DNA from: Knoellia sp031844405
Lineage (GTDB): Bacteria; Actinomycetota; Actinomycetes; Actinomycetales; Dermatophilaceae
Direction: 5' to 3'
NCBI GenBank assembly: GCA_031844405.1
Contig: JAUZVC010000001.1
Coordinates: forward strand, 1,488,001-1,552,000
Length of the DNA: 64,000 nucleotides
Shown here: one piece after another, positions 46,429 through 58,392 of the stretch
How positions within the stretch are numbered: the stretch's first letter is position 1
Layout: every line of letters starts with the position of its first letter
The notes under the pieces: generated by a model
What the model was told of the DNA's origin: nothing
Databases searched by the model: none
What the model saw: the letters and a program-made list of their open reading frames with translations, nothing else
Position numbers and translations under genes: made by a program

Positions 46429-46896
46429 GTGATCACCCGCGACTCCTACCTCGCCTTCTGCGACGCCGCCCTCGACGCGTATGCCGTCCTCACCCGTGAG
46501 CTGGGCGACTCCCATGTCAACGCGGTCGCCCCCGGTGTCGCGGGCTCCAACTCGGCCTTCGCCCTCGTCGCGCACGTCGTCGGCGTCATGGGCCGGTGGG
46601 GCCGCACCGTCAACCGCGGCATCGTCGTGCCGCGCGACCGCGACGCGGAGTTCACCGCGACCGGCACGGTCGAGGAGGCGCTCGCGCTGCTCGAGGCCGG
46701 GCGCGTCCGGCTCCACGAGGACGTGCGCGCGTGTGACCCGTCGGCAACGCCCGTGAACCCGCCCACGGACCGTGACGGCCCGGCATACACGACGCAGGGT
46801 GACGTCCTGCTCCACGTCTACGAGGAGCTCGCCCAGCACCTCGGCCAGCTCGAGGTGACCCGCGACGTGCTGCTGTCCGCCACCGAGGCGCGTTGA
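46429..46896 (+). CDS. DinB-like/maleylpyruvate isomerase-type four-helix protein
   Basis: 155 residues. The metal-binding His positions lie in FALVAHVVGVMGRW and LHVYEELAQHLGQLEVTRD, as in the DinB/DUF664 superfamily of thiol-dependent (mycothiol or bacillithiol) transferases. It may use mycothiol, but the substrate is unknown. GTG 46429 follows AAGACT by seven bases. It is 65 bases upstream of xdhA on the same strand. Confidence 0.78.
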   Translation: MITRDSYLAFCDAALDAYAVLTRELGDSHVNAVAPGVAGSNSAFALVAHVVGVMGRWGRTVNRGIVVPRDRDAEFTATGTVEEALALLEAGRVRLHEDVRACDPSATPVNPPTDRDGPAYTTQGDVLLHVYEELAQHLGQLEVTRDVLLSATEAR

Positions 46897-46961
46897 CCGA
46901 CGCGGGGGCGCGTGGCGAAGCCGGGGTCCGGACCGGCGGTCGCGAACTAGGATCGGCGATC

Positions 46962-48484
46962 ATGACGACGACGGCGCCCACGGAGGCCGGGGCGGCCTCC
47001 CTCACCGTCAACGGCACGTCGGTGCCGTTGGGTGACCGCGCCACGCCGCACACGACGACGCTCGACTGGCTGCGTGACCGGGGGCTCACGGGGTCCAAGG
47101 AGGGGTGCGCCGAGGGGGAGTGCGGCGCGTGCGCCGTCCTCGTCGCGCGTCCGGCCGCCGACGGGTCGGGCTCCGACTGGGTCGCGCTCAACTCGTGCCT
47201 CGTCCCCGTCGCCGCCCTCGACGGCCAGGAGCTCGTCACGGTCGAGGGGCTCGGCGAGCCCGGACGGCTGCACCCGGTGCAGCGCGAGCTGGCGGAGCGG
47301 GGCGGGTCGCAGTGCGGCTACTGCACACCGGGTTTCGTGTGCGCGATGGCGGCCGAGTACTACCGGCCCGGCCGTGTCGAGGCCAGGGGTGAGGCTGCCG
47401 CCGCCGGTGGGATCGCGAGTGGTCCGGCCGGGAACGGTCGGGGCGAGGGTGACGGCTCCTGCGGCCCGAACGGGTTCGACCTCCACGCGATCTCGGGCAA
47501 CCTCTGCCGCTGCACGGGCTACCGGCCGATCCGCGACGCGGCCTGGGCCCTCGGCGCCCCCGACGAGTCCGACCCGCTCGCCGAGCGGCGCCGGTCCGCA
47601 CCCGCACCCGCGGCACGCACCCACCTGGAGGCCGACGGCGCGGAGCTCGTCCGGCCCGCCGACCTCGTCGAGGCGCTGGAGCTCCTGCGGTCGCGGCCGG
47701 AGGCGGTGCTCCTCGCCGGTGCCACCGACGTCGGCGTCGACGTCAACCTCAAGGGCGCGCGGCCCTCGCTCCTCGTCGCCGTCGACCGGCTGCCCGAGCT
47801 GCGCGGTCTCGATGTCGGCGGCGACGAGATCCGGATCGGCGCCGGGCTCACGCTCACCGAGGTCGAGCGCGGGCTCGCCGGCCGTGTGCCGCTGCTCGCG
47901 CAGCTCTTCCCCCGGTTCGCCTCGCCCCTCATCCGCAACGGCGCCACCATCGGCGGCAACCTCGGCACCGCCTCGCCCATCGGCGACGCCGCTCCGGTGC
48001 TGCTCGCCCTCGATGCATCGCTGGTGCTCACGAGCGCCGAGGGGGAGCGGGTCGTGCCGCTCGTCGACTACTTCACCGGCTACCGGCAGAGCGTCCGCCG
48101 GCCCGGCGAGCTCATCCGCGAAGTGCGGATTCCCTTGCCCCTGGCTGGAGTCAGCGACTTCCACAAGGTGGCGAAGCGCCGCGTCGACGACATCTCGAGC
48201 GTCGCGGTCGCCGTCGCGCTCGACCTCGTCGACGGGTCGGTGGCGCGGGTGCGCATCGGCCTCGGCGGCGTGGGTCCCACGCCGTTGCGCGCCCTCCGGA
48301 CGGAGGAGTCGCTCGTCGGCCGGCCGTGGACGCGCGCCACGGTCGACGCCGCGGCCGCCGTCCTCGCGACCGAGGGCACCCCGCTCTCGGACCACCGCGC
48401 GAGCGCCCGCTACCGCAGCGCAATGCTCGGCCAGTCGCTCCTGCGCCTGTATGCCGGTCAGTCCCCTGAGCGGGAGGCGCAGCC

Positions 48485-48488
<4 letters not shown>
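46962..48488 (+). CDS. xdhA: Xanthine dehydrogenase small subunit (2Fe-2S plus FAD domains)
   Basis: 508 residues. The plant-type ferredoxin (CAEGECGACAVLV) and second 2Fe-2S domain (CGYCTPGFVCAMA, then GNLCRCTGYRPI) are followed by an FAD domain (from about 225; LLAGATDVGVDVN, GATIGGNLGTASPIGD). Between the last [2Fe-2S] cysteine pairs there is a Gly/Ala-rich insert (about 140-170). It transfers electrons from the Mo centre to NAD+. The ATG lies eight bases after TAGGAT, the longest spacing in the leaderless set. It overlaps xdhB by GTGA. Confidence 0.93.
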
Positions 48489-50929
<2,441 letters not shown>

Positions 50930-50931
50930 CC

Positions 50932-51774
50932 GTGCGCTGGCTGCGAGCCCTCGAGCAGCTCCGGGAGACACGTGAGCCCGGTGTCCTCGTCACCGTGACG
51001 TCGGTGCGTGGCCACGCGCCACGCGAGGCCGGCGCCAAGATGGTCGTGGGTCGGACGCGGTCCTGGGACAGCATCGGCGGCGGCAACCTCGAGGCCGTCG
51101 CCGTCGCCCGGGCGCGCGAGATGATCGCCGACGGCCGAGCCGCCCCCGAGTCGTTCACGTCGTCGCTGTCCGACAAGGCGCCGTTCCAGCACGGCATGCA
51201 GTGCTGTGGCGGTGAGGTGAGCGTGCTGCTCGAGCCGATGGCCGTCCCCCCCGTGGTCGCGATCTTCGGGATGGGCCACGTCGGCCACGAGCTCGCCCGC
51301 ATCCTGGCCCGGCACGACCTCGACCTCCACCTCGTCGACACGCGTCCCGAGGCGCTGACCGAGGAGGCCCTGGCACCCCTCGACGACGCGGACGCGCGCG
51401 TGCACGTCCACCGGGTCCCCGTGCTGCCCGAGCTCGTCCTGGGCGAGCTGCCGCTCGGGGCGCACGTCCTCGTCATGACGCACGACCACGCCGAGGACGC
51501 CGCGATCGTCGACGCGGCGCTGCGCACCAGCGGCATCGGCGACCTCGGGCTCATCGGATCCCGCGCCAAGTGGGCCCGGCTGCGGCACCGGCTCGAGACG
51601 GAGGGCGGATTCGGCGAGGAGGAGCTGGCCCGCGTCACGACCCCCATCGGGCTGCCGGGCCTCGTCGGCAAGGAGCCGGCCACCATCGCGGTGGGGGTGG
51701 CCGCCGACCTCCTGCTCCGGTGGAGCCGCGACCGGGTACCCGCGCCAACCGAGGAGTCGCCCACCTCGCGCTGA
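50932..51774 (+). CDS. xdhC: Xanthine dehydrogenase accessory protein XdhC
   Basis: 280 residues. XdhC binds the molybdenum cofactor, supports its sulfuration and inserts it into XdhB. The XdhC/CoxI N-terminal domain shows SVRGHAPREAGAKMVV and IGGGNLEAVAVA, with MQCCGGEVSVLL. The C-terminal Rossmann-like domain starts VAIFGMGHVGHEL. It ends the xdhABC operon; an inverted repeat made of two GTATGCCG copies follows 13 bases later. Confidence 0.93.
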   Translation: MRWLRALEQLRETREPGVLVTVTSVRGHAPREAGAKMVVGRTRSWDSIGGGNLEAVAVARAREMIADGRAAPESFTSSLSDKAPFQHGMQCCGGEVSVLLEPMAVPPVVAIFGMGHVGHELARILARHDLDLHLVDTRPEALTEEALAPLDDADARVHVHRVPVLPELVLGELPLGAHVLVMTHDHAEDAAIVDAALRTSGIGDLGLIGSRAKWARLRHRLETEGGFGEEELARVTTPIGLPGLVGKEPATIAVGVAADLLLRWSRDRVPAPTEESPTSR

Positions 51775-51787
51775 GCGTGCCGGACGG

Positions 51788-51819
51788 CGTCCGTATGCCG
51801 GTCACCCGGCATACGGACG
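51788..51819. terminator. Terminator made from two inverted GTATGCCG copies
   Basis: A perfect 14-bp stem (51788-51801 with 51806-51819) and a TCAC tetraloop, 13 bases after the xdhC stop. Each arm contains one copy of the 8-mer (GTATGCCG 51793-51800; CGGCATAC 51807-51814). In Neisseria and Haemophilus, paired uptake sequences form terminators in the same manner. Confidence 0.85.
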
Positions 51820-51873
51820 AAGAGGCGGGACGTCTGTACAAGGTTTGTCCAATGTTTCCCCTACCATGGTCAC

Positions 51874-53787
51874 GTGACGACCACGTGTGCCGCAGCGACG
51901 CTCGCGATGCTCGACGAGGTCCGCTCGGCCCCGTCGATCCTCGATGCGCTCGAGCTCGTCGACGAGGTCTCGCGAGCGGCGGCAGGTGACGGCGACGGGG
52001 CCGTACGCGCACTCGCCGACGCGATCGAGGACGGGACCGACCAGGTCACGGCGATCGTCGCGGTGCACGCGGCGGCCGCGGGGGGCGCCGCCACCGCCGC
52101 GGCGCTCGTCGTGCGGCTGCTGGGCTCACCCGTCGGCCACCTTCGCGAGCACGCCGCGTGGGCGCTGCGCTCGAGCACGCCGCTCCTCGACGCGGTCGAG
52201 CCACTGCGGGCAATGCAGCAGGAGGGCGGCTTCGGAGGAGTGCTCGCCGAGTCCACTCTCGAGGCGTGGGGGCTCGCGGAGGCCGAAGGGTCGGCGGAGG
52301 AGTGCGGCCCCGACGCCCGCTCCGACGCCGAACCCGCTGGGGCGCGCAGCGACGCGCCCGCTGACGTGCGGTCCGGCCTCACGGTCGCCCAGCTCTTCCT
52401 CCACGCCGACGTCGACGGCAGCCTGCTGCAGAGCGGCAAGGGGGACACCGGTGGGATCGCGACCCTGCTCGTGCACCTCGGCGACGCCCTCGTCGAGGAC
52501 CCGCGCGTCGATCGGGTGCTCACGCTCTCGCGCCGGCACGGTCCCGATGCGCTGGGCCCCGATGCGGGCGTTGCCGAGGATGTCTCGGCACCGGGCCACC
52601 ACTACGTCGGGGTTCCGCTGCCCGGACCGGTGCGCTCCGCCGCGGACGCCTGGCCACTGCACGCCGCCGTCCGCCGTGGGCTGCGGCGGGTGCTGCGGGC
52701 GGTGGGCCCGGTCGACGTGCTCCACCTGAGGATGGCCGAGGTCGGGTCATGGGCCGCGGCGGAGGTGGCCCTCGAGCTCGGCATCCCCACCGTGCTCACG
52801 CTCGCGCCCGACCCGCATGCGCTCGTCGCCGCCCGTGAGGCGTCGGGCTCGCTCACGCGGGCCACGTTCGGCGTCGCCGACGAGGTGGAGCACCTCGTCT
52901 TCCGGATCCGGCTGCTGCGCGACCTCGCGGCGGGGGCTGCAGCTCTCGTGGCCTTCCCGCGTCCCCGGTTCGAGCACGACCTGCGCACCCTGCTCCACAT
53001 CGACCCCGACGAGCAGTCGGTGGTCGTCGTCCCCGAGGGCATCGACCTCGAGCCGCTCGACCGGGCCGTGGCGGAGGTCGCCGCGCGTGGAGCGGACGGG
53101 GAGGCCGACGGTTCGGTCCGGCGGGCACTCGGCGAGCTCGACGCCCTCCTCGAACACCTGCCGCACGAGCGGCGGACGCTTCCGCTCGCGGTCACCGTCG
53201 GACGGCTGCACCGGGTCAAGGGCATGGCGACGCTCGTCGAGGCGTGGGCGGACGAGCAGGTCCGGCAGAGGTGCAACCTGCTCGTCGTGGGGGGCGACCT
53301 CGGCGACCCTTCCGGCGACGAGGCCGAGCAGCTCCACCGGATCGACGCGATGGTCCCGCGCGCCGAGGCCGCCGGACGGGGTCTGCTCCTCGCCGGACAC
53401 CGGCCGAACGGCGTGGTCGCGGCCTGGCTGGCGGCGGTGCGGTTCGGCCGGCCGGGTCTCAGCGCACCCGGGGGCGTCTACGTGTCCGCGAGCCTCAAGG
53501 AGGAGTTCGGCATCGCCATCCTCGAGGCCATGGCCGCGGGGCTCGTCGTGGTGGCGCCGGATGGGGGTGGCCCGGCGACCTACGTCGACGACAATGTGAC
53601 CGGGCTGCTCGTCGACACGACGTCACCGGCGCAGCTCGCGGAGGCTGTCGGGGCCGCGTTCGACCTCGCCTCGTCACCGGATGCGCCCGTGCGCGCCGAG
53701 AAGGCGCGCGACGCCGTCGCCCGCGACTTCGGCATCGCGACGATGGCGGCCTCGCTCGTCGAGGTCTATGCGGAGGTCGCGCGATGA
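51874..53787 (+). CDS. GT4-family glycosyltransferase with N-terminal helical-repeat region
   Basis: 637 residues. The N-terminus (about 1-130) is an Ala-rich helical region with HEAT-like pairs (for example HLREHAAWALRSSTPLLDAV). A GT-B core follows (about 170-637), starting near VAQLFLHADVDGS and containing VTVGRLHRVKGMATLVEAW and the E-x7-E motif in KEEFGIAILEAMA. The added helical part is unusual for GT4 proteins. GTG 51874 is six bases after TACCAT. Its stop overlaps the next glycosyltransferase (ATGA), so both act in one pathway, perhaps an envelope glycolipid or secondary glycoside. Confidence 0.87.
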   Translation: MTTTCAAATLAMLDEVRSAPSILDALELVDEVSRAAAGDGDGAVRALADAIEDGTDQVTAIVAVHAAAAGGAATAAALVVRLLGSPVGHLREHAAWALRSSTPLLDAVEPLRAMQQEGGFGGVLAESTLEAWGLAEAEGSAEECGPDARSDAEPAGARSDAPADVRSGLTVAQLFLHADVDGSLLQSGKGDTGGIATLLVHLGDALVEDPRVDRVLTLSRRHGPDALGPDAGVAEDVSAPGHHYVGVPLPGPVRSAADAWPLHAAVRRGLRRVLRAVGPVDVLHLRMAEVGSWAAAEVALELGIPTVLTLAPDPHALVAAREASGSLTRATFGVADEVEHLVFRIRLLRDLAAGAAALVAFPRPRFEHDLRTLLHIDPDEQSVVVVPEGIDLEPLDRAVAEVAARGADGEADGSVRRALGELDALLEHLPHERRTLPLAVTVGRLHRVKGMATLVEAWADEQVRQRCNLLVVGGDLGDPSGDEAEQLHRIDAMVPRAEAAGRGLLLAGHRPNGVVAAWLAAVRFGRPGLSAPGGVYVSASLKEEFGIAILEAMAAGLVVVAPDGGGPATYVDDNVTGLLVDTTSPAQLAEAVGAAFDLASSPDAPVRAEKARDAVARDFGIATMAASLVEVYAEVAR

Positions 53788-55133
53788 CCCTGCTCGTCAT
53801 CAGCCCCGACTACGCCTCGCACCTGCTCCCGCTCGCGACGCTGGCCACGGCATGGGCCGACGCCGGCGAGCGCGTCGTCGTCGCCACCGGGCCCGCGACC
53901 GATGCGATCGTGCGACGGTTCGGGTTCGAGCGTCAGGAGCTGCGCCTCGGCCGTGGCTCCAACCCGGGGGTCATCCGGGCGGAGCAGCAGCCGCGCGGTG
54001 AGGACGACGCCCTGCGGGGCTTCTTCGAGGCGACGCGCCGCGGTGCTGTCCCCACGCTCACCTTCCAGGCCGACGCGCGCGGCAACGACCTCCTGTGGGA
54101 GCCGCTGCGCGTGGCGCGCGCGGTTCACGACGTCGTGGAGCGCGTCCGCCCCGACCACGTCCTCGTCGACCACCTCGCCTTCGGCGCGCGTCTGGGGCTG
54201 TCGGGCACAGGGGTGAGCCACGCCGACGTCGTGCTCGGGCATCCTTCGGCGCTCACGGTGGGTGACGAGGTCTACGGCCACCCCCCGGCGTGGCCGAGCC
54301 GGCTGCAGCCCGACCCCGACGCCCTCGCCCACCTCAGGCGTCGGTGCGAGGTGGTGCGCGACGCCTTCACCGACCAGTGGAACGCCGTCCTGTCGGTCCT
54401 CGACCGGTCGGCGACGCCGAGCGAGGACGCCTTCGCCGAGACGGGCGACGTGCTGCTCCTCAACTACCCCGCCGAGCTGCACCCGCCCGAGCGGACGACG
54501 CTGCTGCCGCGGCACGCCTTCCTCGGGTCGGCGGTGCGGACCGAGGAGCCCGACGCGGAGGTCGACGACTGGCTGGCCCGGGAGGACGCCCCCGTCGTCT
54601 ACGTCAGCCTCGGAAGCTTCCTGTCGGTCCGCGGGGACGTCCTGGCGCGCGTGGCCGAGGCGCTCGCCGGCCTCGACGTCCGGGTCGCGCTCGCGTCCGG
54701 CTCGACGCCTCGCGAGGAGCTGGGCACGGTCCCGACCTCGTGGCTCGTGCGTTCGGAGCTGCCGCAGGTGACTCTGCTCGGACGCGCCTCGCTCGCGGTG
54801 TCGCACGGTGGCAACAACAGCGTGACGGAGGCGATGACAGCCGGGGTCCCCATGTTGCTGCTGCCGCTCTCCACCGACCAGTTCGCCGGGGCGGCCGCAC
54901 TCGAGGAGGCCGGGCTGGGCGAGGCACACGACCCCAACGGTGCGACCGTCGCAGAGCTGCGCGACGCGGCCCGCCGGCTGCTCTCACTCGCACCCGAGGC
55001 GTCGTCGCGACTCGCACGGCTGTCGGACGACCTGAGGCGCACGCCCGGGCCGATGCGTGCCCGTCGGGCACTGGAGCAGGGTACGAGCGCCGGGGGCCCG
55101 TGGGCCGACGTCGTCGGTGCGCCCGTCCGCTGA
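53784..55133 (+). CDS. GT1-like (UGT/MGT) glycosyltransferase
   Basis: 449 residues. GT-B fold with N-terminal LLVISPDYASHLLPLATLA and the C-terminal nucleotide-sugar site SHGGNNSVTEAMTAGVPM followed by LPLSTDQFAGA. This resembles UDP- or dTDP-sugar transferases acting on lipophilic acceptors. Coupled to the upstream GT4 gene. The acceptor is unknown. Confidence 0.87.
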   Translation: MTLLVISPDYASHLLPLATLATAWADAGERVVVATGPATDAIVRRFGFERQELRLGRGSNPGVIRAEQQPRGEDDALRGFFEATRRGAVPTLTFQADARGNDLLWEPLRVARAVHDVVERVRPDHVLVDHLAFGARLGLSGTGVSHADVVLGHPSALTVGDEVYGHPPAWPSRLQPDPDALAHLRRRCEVVRDAFTDQWNAVLSVLDRSATPSEDAFAETGDVLLLNYPAELHPPERTTLLPRHAFLGSAVRTEEPDAEVDDWLAREDAPVVYVSLGSFLSVRGDVLARVAEALAGLDVRVALASGSTPREELGTVPTSWLVRSELPQVTLLGRASLAVSHGGNNSVTEAMTAGVPMLLLPLSTDQFAGAAALEEAGLGEAHDPNGATVAELRDAARRLLSLAPEASSRLARLSDDLRRTPGPMRARRALEQGTSAGGPWADVVGAPVR

Positions 55134-55192
55134 CTCCGGCGACCGGCCGGTCACGGACCTCCGATGTCGGTGTCCTGCGGCAGGATGGGCGT

Positions 55193-57355
55193 GTGAGCGA
55201 GAGCGACGTGACCGACGAGATCGACGCGAACGGCGAGCCCGCCGCAGAGGTGCCCGAGGAGGTCCGCCACGCGTGGACCGACCTCGCCGAGCAGGCGGCC
55301 GCGCACCAGTTCGCCTACCACGTCAAGGACGCGCCGACGATCAGCGACGGCGAGTACGACACGCTGATGAAGAGGCTCAACGCTCTCGAGGAGGAGTACC
55401 CCTCGCTGCGCACCCCCGAGAGCCCGACCCAGTCCGTCGGCGGCGCCATCTTCTCGACCGACTTCCAGGCGGTCGACCACCTCGAGCGGATGCTCAGCCT
55501 CGACAACGCGTTCTCTCCGGAGGAGATGACGGAGTGGAACGCGCGGGTCACCCGTGACGCCGGCACCGGCTTCCACTACCTCTGCGAGCTGAAGATCGAC
55601 GGCCTCGCCGTCAACCTCCTCTACGAGAAGGGCCGGCTCACCCGCGCCCTCACCCGCGGTGACGGCCGCACCGGCGAGGACGTGACCCTCAACGTGCGCA
55701 CGGTGCACGGCATACCGACCGAGCTCACGGCGACCGACGACCACCCCGTGCCCGACCTCGTCGAGGTGCGTGGGGAGGTCTACTTCCCCATCGAGGCGTT
55801 CGGCGAGCTCAACGCGCAGCTCGTCGAGGCGGGCAAGCCGCCCTACGCCAACCCGCGCAACACGGCGGCGGGGTCGCTGCGCCAGAAGGATCCCCGCGTC
55901 ACGGCGACCCGCGACCTGCGCATGCTCGTCCACGGCCTCGGCAAGCGTGAGGGCTTCGAGCTGACCCGCCAGAGCGAGGCCTACGACGCGCTGCGCGCGT
56001 GGGGTATGCCGGTCTCGAGCCACTACCGCGTCGTCGACACCATCGAGGAGGTCAACGCCTTCATCGTCTCGACGGGGGAGCACCGCCACGACGTCGAGCA
56101 CGAGATCGACGGCGTCGTCGTCAAGGTCGACGAGATCGCCGTCCAGCGCCAGCTCGGTGCGACCTCGCGCGCCCCGCGGTGGGCGATCGCCTACAAGTAC
56201 CCGCCGGAGGAGGTCAACACGAAGCTCCTCGACATCCAGGTCAACGTCGGGAGGACCGGCCGGGTCACGCCGTTCGGGGTCATGGAGCCGGTCGTCGTCG
56301 CCGGCTCGACCGTCGAGCGGGCGACGCTGCACAACGCGACCGAGGTCGTCCGCAAGGGCGTGCTCATCGGTGACACCGTCGTGCTGCGCAAGGCCGGCGA
56401 CGTCATCCCCGAGATCCTCGGCCCGGTCGTCGACCTGCGCGACGGGACCGAGCGCGAGTTCGTCATGCCGACCGAGTGCCCGGCCTGCGGCACGACGCTC
56501 GCCCCCGAGAAGGAGGGCGACAAGGACATCCGCTGCCCCAACAGCAGGTCGTGCCCGGCGCAGCTGCGCGAGCGGCTCTCCGGACTCGCCGGGCGGGGCG
56601 CCTTCGACATCGAGGCGCTCGGCTGGGAGGGCTCGGTCGCGCTGCTCGAGTCGGGCGTGCTCACCGACGAGTCGACCCTCTTCGGGCTCGGCGCCGAGGA
56701 CATCGCGCGGGTCCCGCTCTACACCCGTGCCGCGAAGAAGACCGACCCGCCGGAGTCGGTGGTGGACGGCCGCGTGCTCTCGGCCAACGGCGCCAAGCTC
56801 GTCGCCAACCTCGAGTCGGCGAAGTCGCAGCCGTTGTGGCGCGTCCTCGTCGGGCTCTCGATCCGCCACGTGGGGCCGACCGCCGCACGCGCCCTCGCGC
56901 AGCACTTCGGCTCGATGGCGGCGATCCGTGCGGCGAGCGTCGAGGAGCTCTCGGGTGTCGAGGGCGTCGGCGGCGTCATCGCCGAGTCGGTGCGGGACTG
57001 GTTCGACCGCGAGGGCAACGAGTGGCACCGCGCGATCGTCGACCAGTGGGCCGCCGACGGCGTGCGCATGGAGGACGAGCGCGACGAGTCGGTCGAGCAG
57101 ACCCTCGCCGGGCTCACCGTCGTCGTCACGGGCTCGCTCGACGGGTTCAGCCGCGACGAGGCCAAGGAGGCGATCCTCGCCCGCGGCGGCAAGGCGTCGG
57201 GCTCGGTGTCGAAGAAGACCGACTACGTCGTCGTCGGCCCCGGTGCCGGGTCCAAGGAGGCCAAGGCGCGTGAGCTCGGGCTGACGATCCTCGACGAGGC
57301 CGGCTTCGCCACGCTCCTCGCGACCGGCGCGGCCGAACCGGCAGTCGAGGGCTGA
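55193..57355 (+). CDS. ligA: NAD-dependent DNA ligase
   Basis: 720 residues. The adenylation domain has the catalytic Lys in CELKIDGLAV (about residue 134); OB fold with GRTGRVTPFGVMEPV; four-cysteine zinc finger (CPACGTT, then CPNSRSCPAQ); HhH region (GVEGVGGVIAES); and a BRCT domain (about 635-705, LTVVVTGSLDGFSRDEA). It seals nicks in replication and repair. GTG 55193 follows CAGGAT by six bases. Position after the MetE-like/mnmA block resembles mycobacteria, with a transporter, xdh and sugar-transferase genes in between. Confidence 0.97.
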   Translation: MSESDVTDEIDANGEPAAEVPEEVRHAWTDLAEQAAAHQFAYHVKDAPTISDGEYDTLMKRLNALEEEYPSLRTPESPTQSVGGAIFSTDFQAVDHLERMLSLDNAFSPEEMTEWNARVTRDAGTGFHYLCELKIDGLAVNLLYEKGRLTRALTRGDGRTGEDVTLNVRTVHGIPTELTATDDHPVPDLVEVRGEVYFPIEAFGELNAQLVEAGKPPYANPRNTAAGSLRQKDPRVTATRDLRMLVHGLGKREGFELTRQSEAYDALRAWGMPVSSHYRVVDTIEEVNAFIVSTGEHRHDVEHEIDGVVVKVDEIAVQRQLGATSRAPRWAIAYKYPPEEVNTKLLDIQVNVGRTGRVTPFGVMEPVVVAGSTVERATLHNATEVVRKGVLIGDTVVLRKAGDVIPEILGPVVDLRDGTEREFVMPTECPACGTTLAPEKEGDKDIRCPNSRSCPAQLRERLSGLAGRGAFDIEALGWEGSVALLESGVLTDESTLFGLGAEDIARVPLYTRAAKKTDPPESVVDGRVLSANGAKLVANLESAKSQPLWRVLVGLSIRHVGPTAARALAQHFGSMAAIRAASVEELSGVEGVGGVIAESVRDWFDREGNEWHRAIVDQWAADGVRMEDERDESVEQTLAGLTVVVTGSLDGFSRDEAKEAILARGGKASGSVSKKTDYVVVGPGAGSKEAKARELGLTILDEAGFATLLATGAAEPAVEG

Positions 57356-57461
57356 GAGCACGGCCCCCGGTCCGCAGCCCCTTGGGGCCATCCGGCCGGG
57401 TGTGCCCCGGTCGGAACCTCGCCGGGTCGGAGAGCCGTCGAAGCGTGACGGGCCGGGGGCG

Positions 57462-57896
57462 TCAGCGGCGGTCGCGCCCGTCGCCCCACTGCACGGAGTC
57501 GCCGAAGTCGGTCTCGAGAACCGATGCCGAGCGCCCGAAGCGCTGCGCGCTGCCCTCGCTCACCGTGCGGACCTGCGCCGAGTCCTCACCGAAGGTCAGC
57601 GTGGCCGAGCGACGGATCTGCTCGGCGAGGTCGTCCTGGGCGGCGCGCACCGCGGCGATGACGCGTCGGCTCAGCTCCTCGCCGCCGTCAGCGCAGGCAG
57701 CGTCGCTCACGTCGAGGTGCGAGACCGCGCCGCTGCCGGTCACCGAGGCGGACACGCCGTCGGCCTCGCCGGTCCCGGTGAGCCGGTCGACCTCGGCACG
57801 CCAGCGGAAGGCCGCCTGGGCCTGCTCCATGAGGCGGGCGAGGTCGCCGGACGCGAGGGGCGTGTCCTCGAAGAGGTGCGGGTCGAGGTTCGTCAC
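57462..57896 (-). CDS. YbaB/EbfC-like protein (T7SS-associated), downstream copy
   Basis: 144 residues from GTG. The fold is suggested by LMEQAQAAFRWRAEVDRLTGTGEAD, shown here by its parts LMEQAQAAF and EVDRLTGTG, then VSASVTGSGAVSHLDVSD and VIAAVRAAQDDL. YbaB-like proteins pair with ESX genes in many actinobacteria (EspL type). It follows a similar gene by one base and may form a heterodimer with it. Binding partner unknown. Confidence 0.8.
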   Translation of the reverse strand: MTNLDPHLFEDTPLASGDLARLMEQAQAAFRWRAEVDRLTGTGEADGVSASVTGSGAVSHLDVSDAACADGGEELSRRVIAAVRAAQDDLAEQIRRSATLTFGEDSAQVRTVSEGSAQRFGRSASVLETDFGDSVQWGDGRDRR

Positions 57897-57897
57897 G

Positions 57898-58326
57898 TCA
57901 CCACGTCCCTTCGGTGCGCGGGTGGGCGCGGGGAGGGGTGTCGTCGGAGGGGTGGAGCGAAGGGTTGTCGGCGCGGACCTCGGCGCCCAGCGCACTGGTC
58001 GTCGGGGTGTCCGCGCCCCACATCTGCGCCGAGGAGGCGTCGACCTTGGCCCTGACGTCCTCGTGGGCGGCGGTGATCGCGGCGAGCACGGCGGGTCCGG
58101 CGACGCGTCCACCGCGCGCGGCGACGATGTCGCTCACGGCCAGGCCGGTGAGCACGCCCTGGAGGTCGACCTCGGCGACCACCCGGCCGGCGGCGGCGGT
58201 CCCGCGGCCGGTGGTGGTCAGCACCTCGTCGCGCCAGCGGTCGACCGCGGCGGGCCGCTCCTGCGCCTCCGCCGTCTGGGCCTGGATCCGCGCGAGGATC
58301 TGCTGAGCGATGTCGTCGGAGCTCAT
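57898..58326 (-). CDS. YbaB/EbfC-like protein (T7SS-associated), upstream copy
   Basis: 142 residues. The pattern GRVVAEVDLQGVLTGLAVSD and LAAITAAHEDVRAKV is that of YbaB folds, as in the next gene, but the two are divergent paralogues. The tail (about 115-142) is acidic and Pro-rich. The ATG lies six bases after CAGGAT on the minus strand, a leaderless arrangement. It heads a two-gene operon. Confidence 0.8.
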   Translation of the reverse strand: MSSDDIAQQILARIQAQTAEAQERPAAVDRWRDEVLTTTGRGTAAAGRVVAEVDLQGVLTGLAVSDIVAARGGRVAGPAVLAAITAAHEDVRAKVDASSAQMWGADTPTTSALGAEVRADNPSLHPSDDTPPRAHPRTEGTW

Positions 58327-58392
58327 GGCATCATCCTGACATCAGCACGGCGGGAGACCCTGCCGGAGGTCGTCGACACGAGAGGTCCCCGC

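Noticed and set aside
57362..57461. Terminator between ligA and the YbaB-like gene
   Set aside because: GCCCC/GGGGC at about 57374-57387 has almost no loop and the longer pairing is imperfect, so I do not call it.
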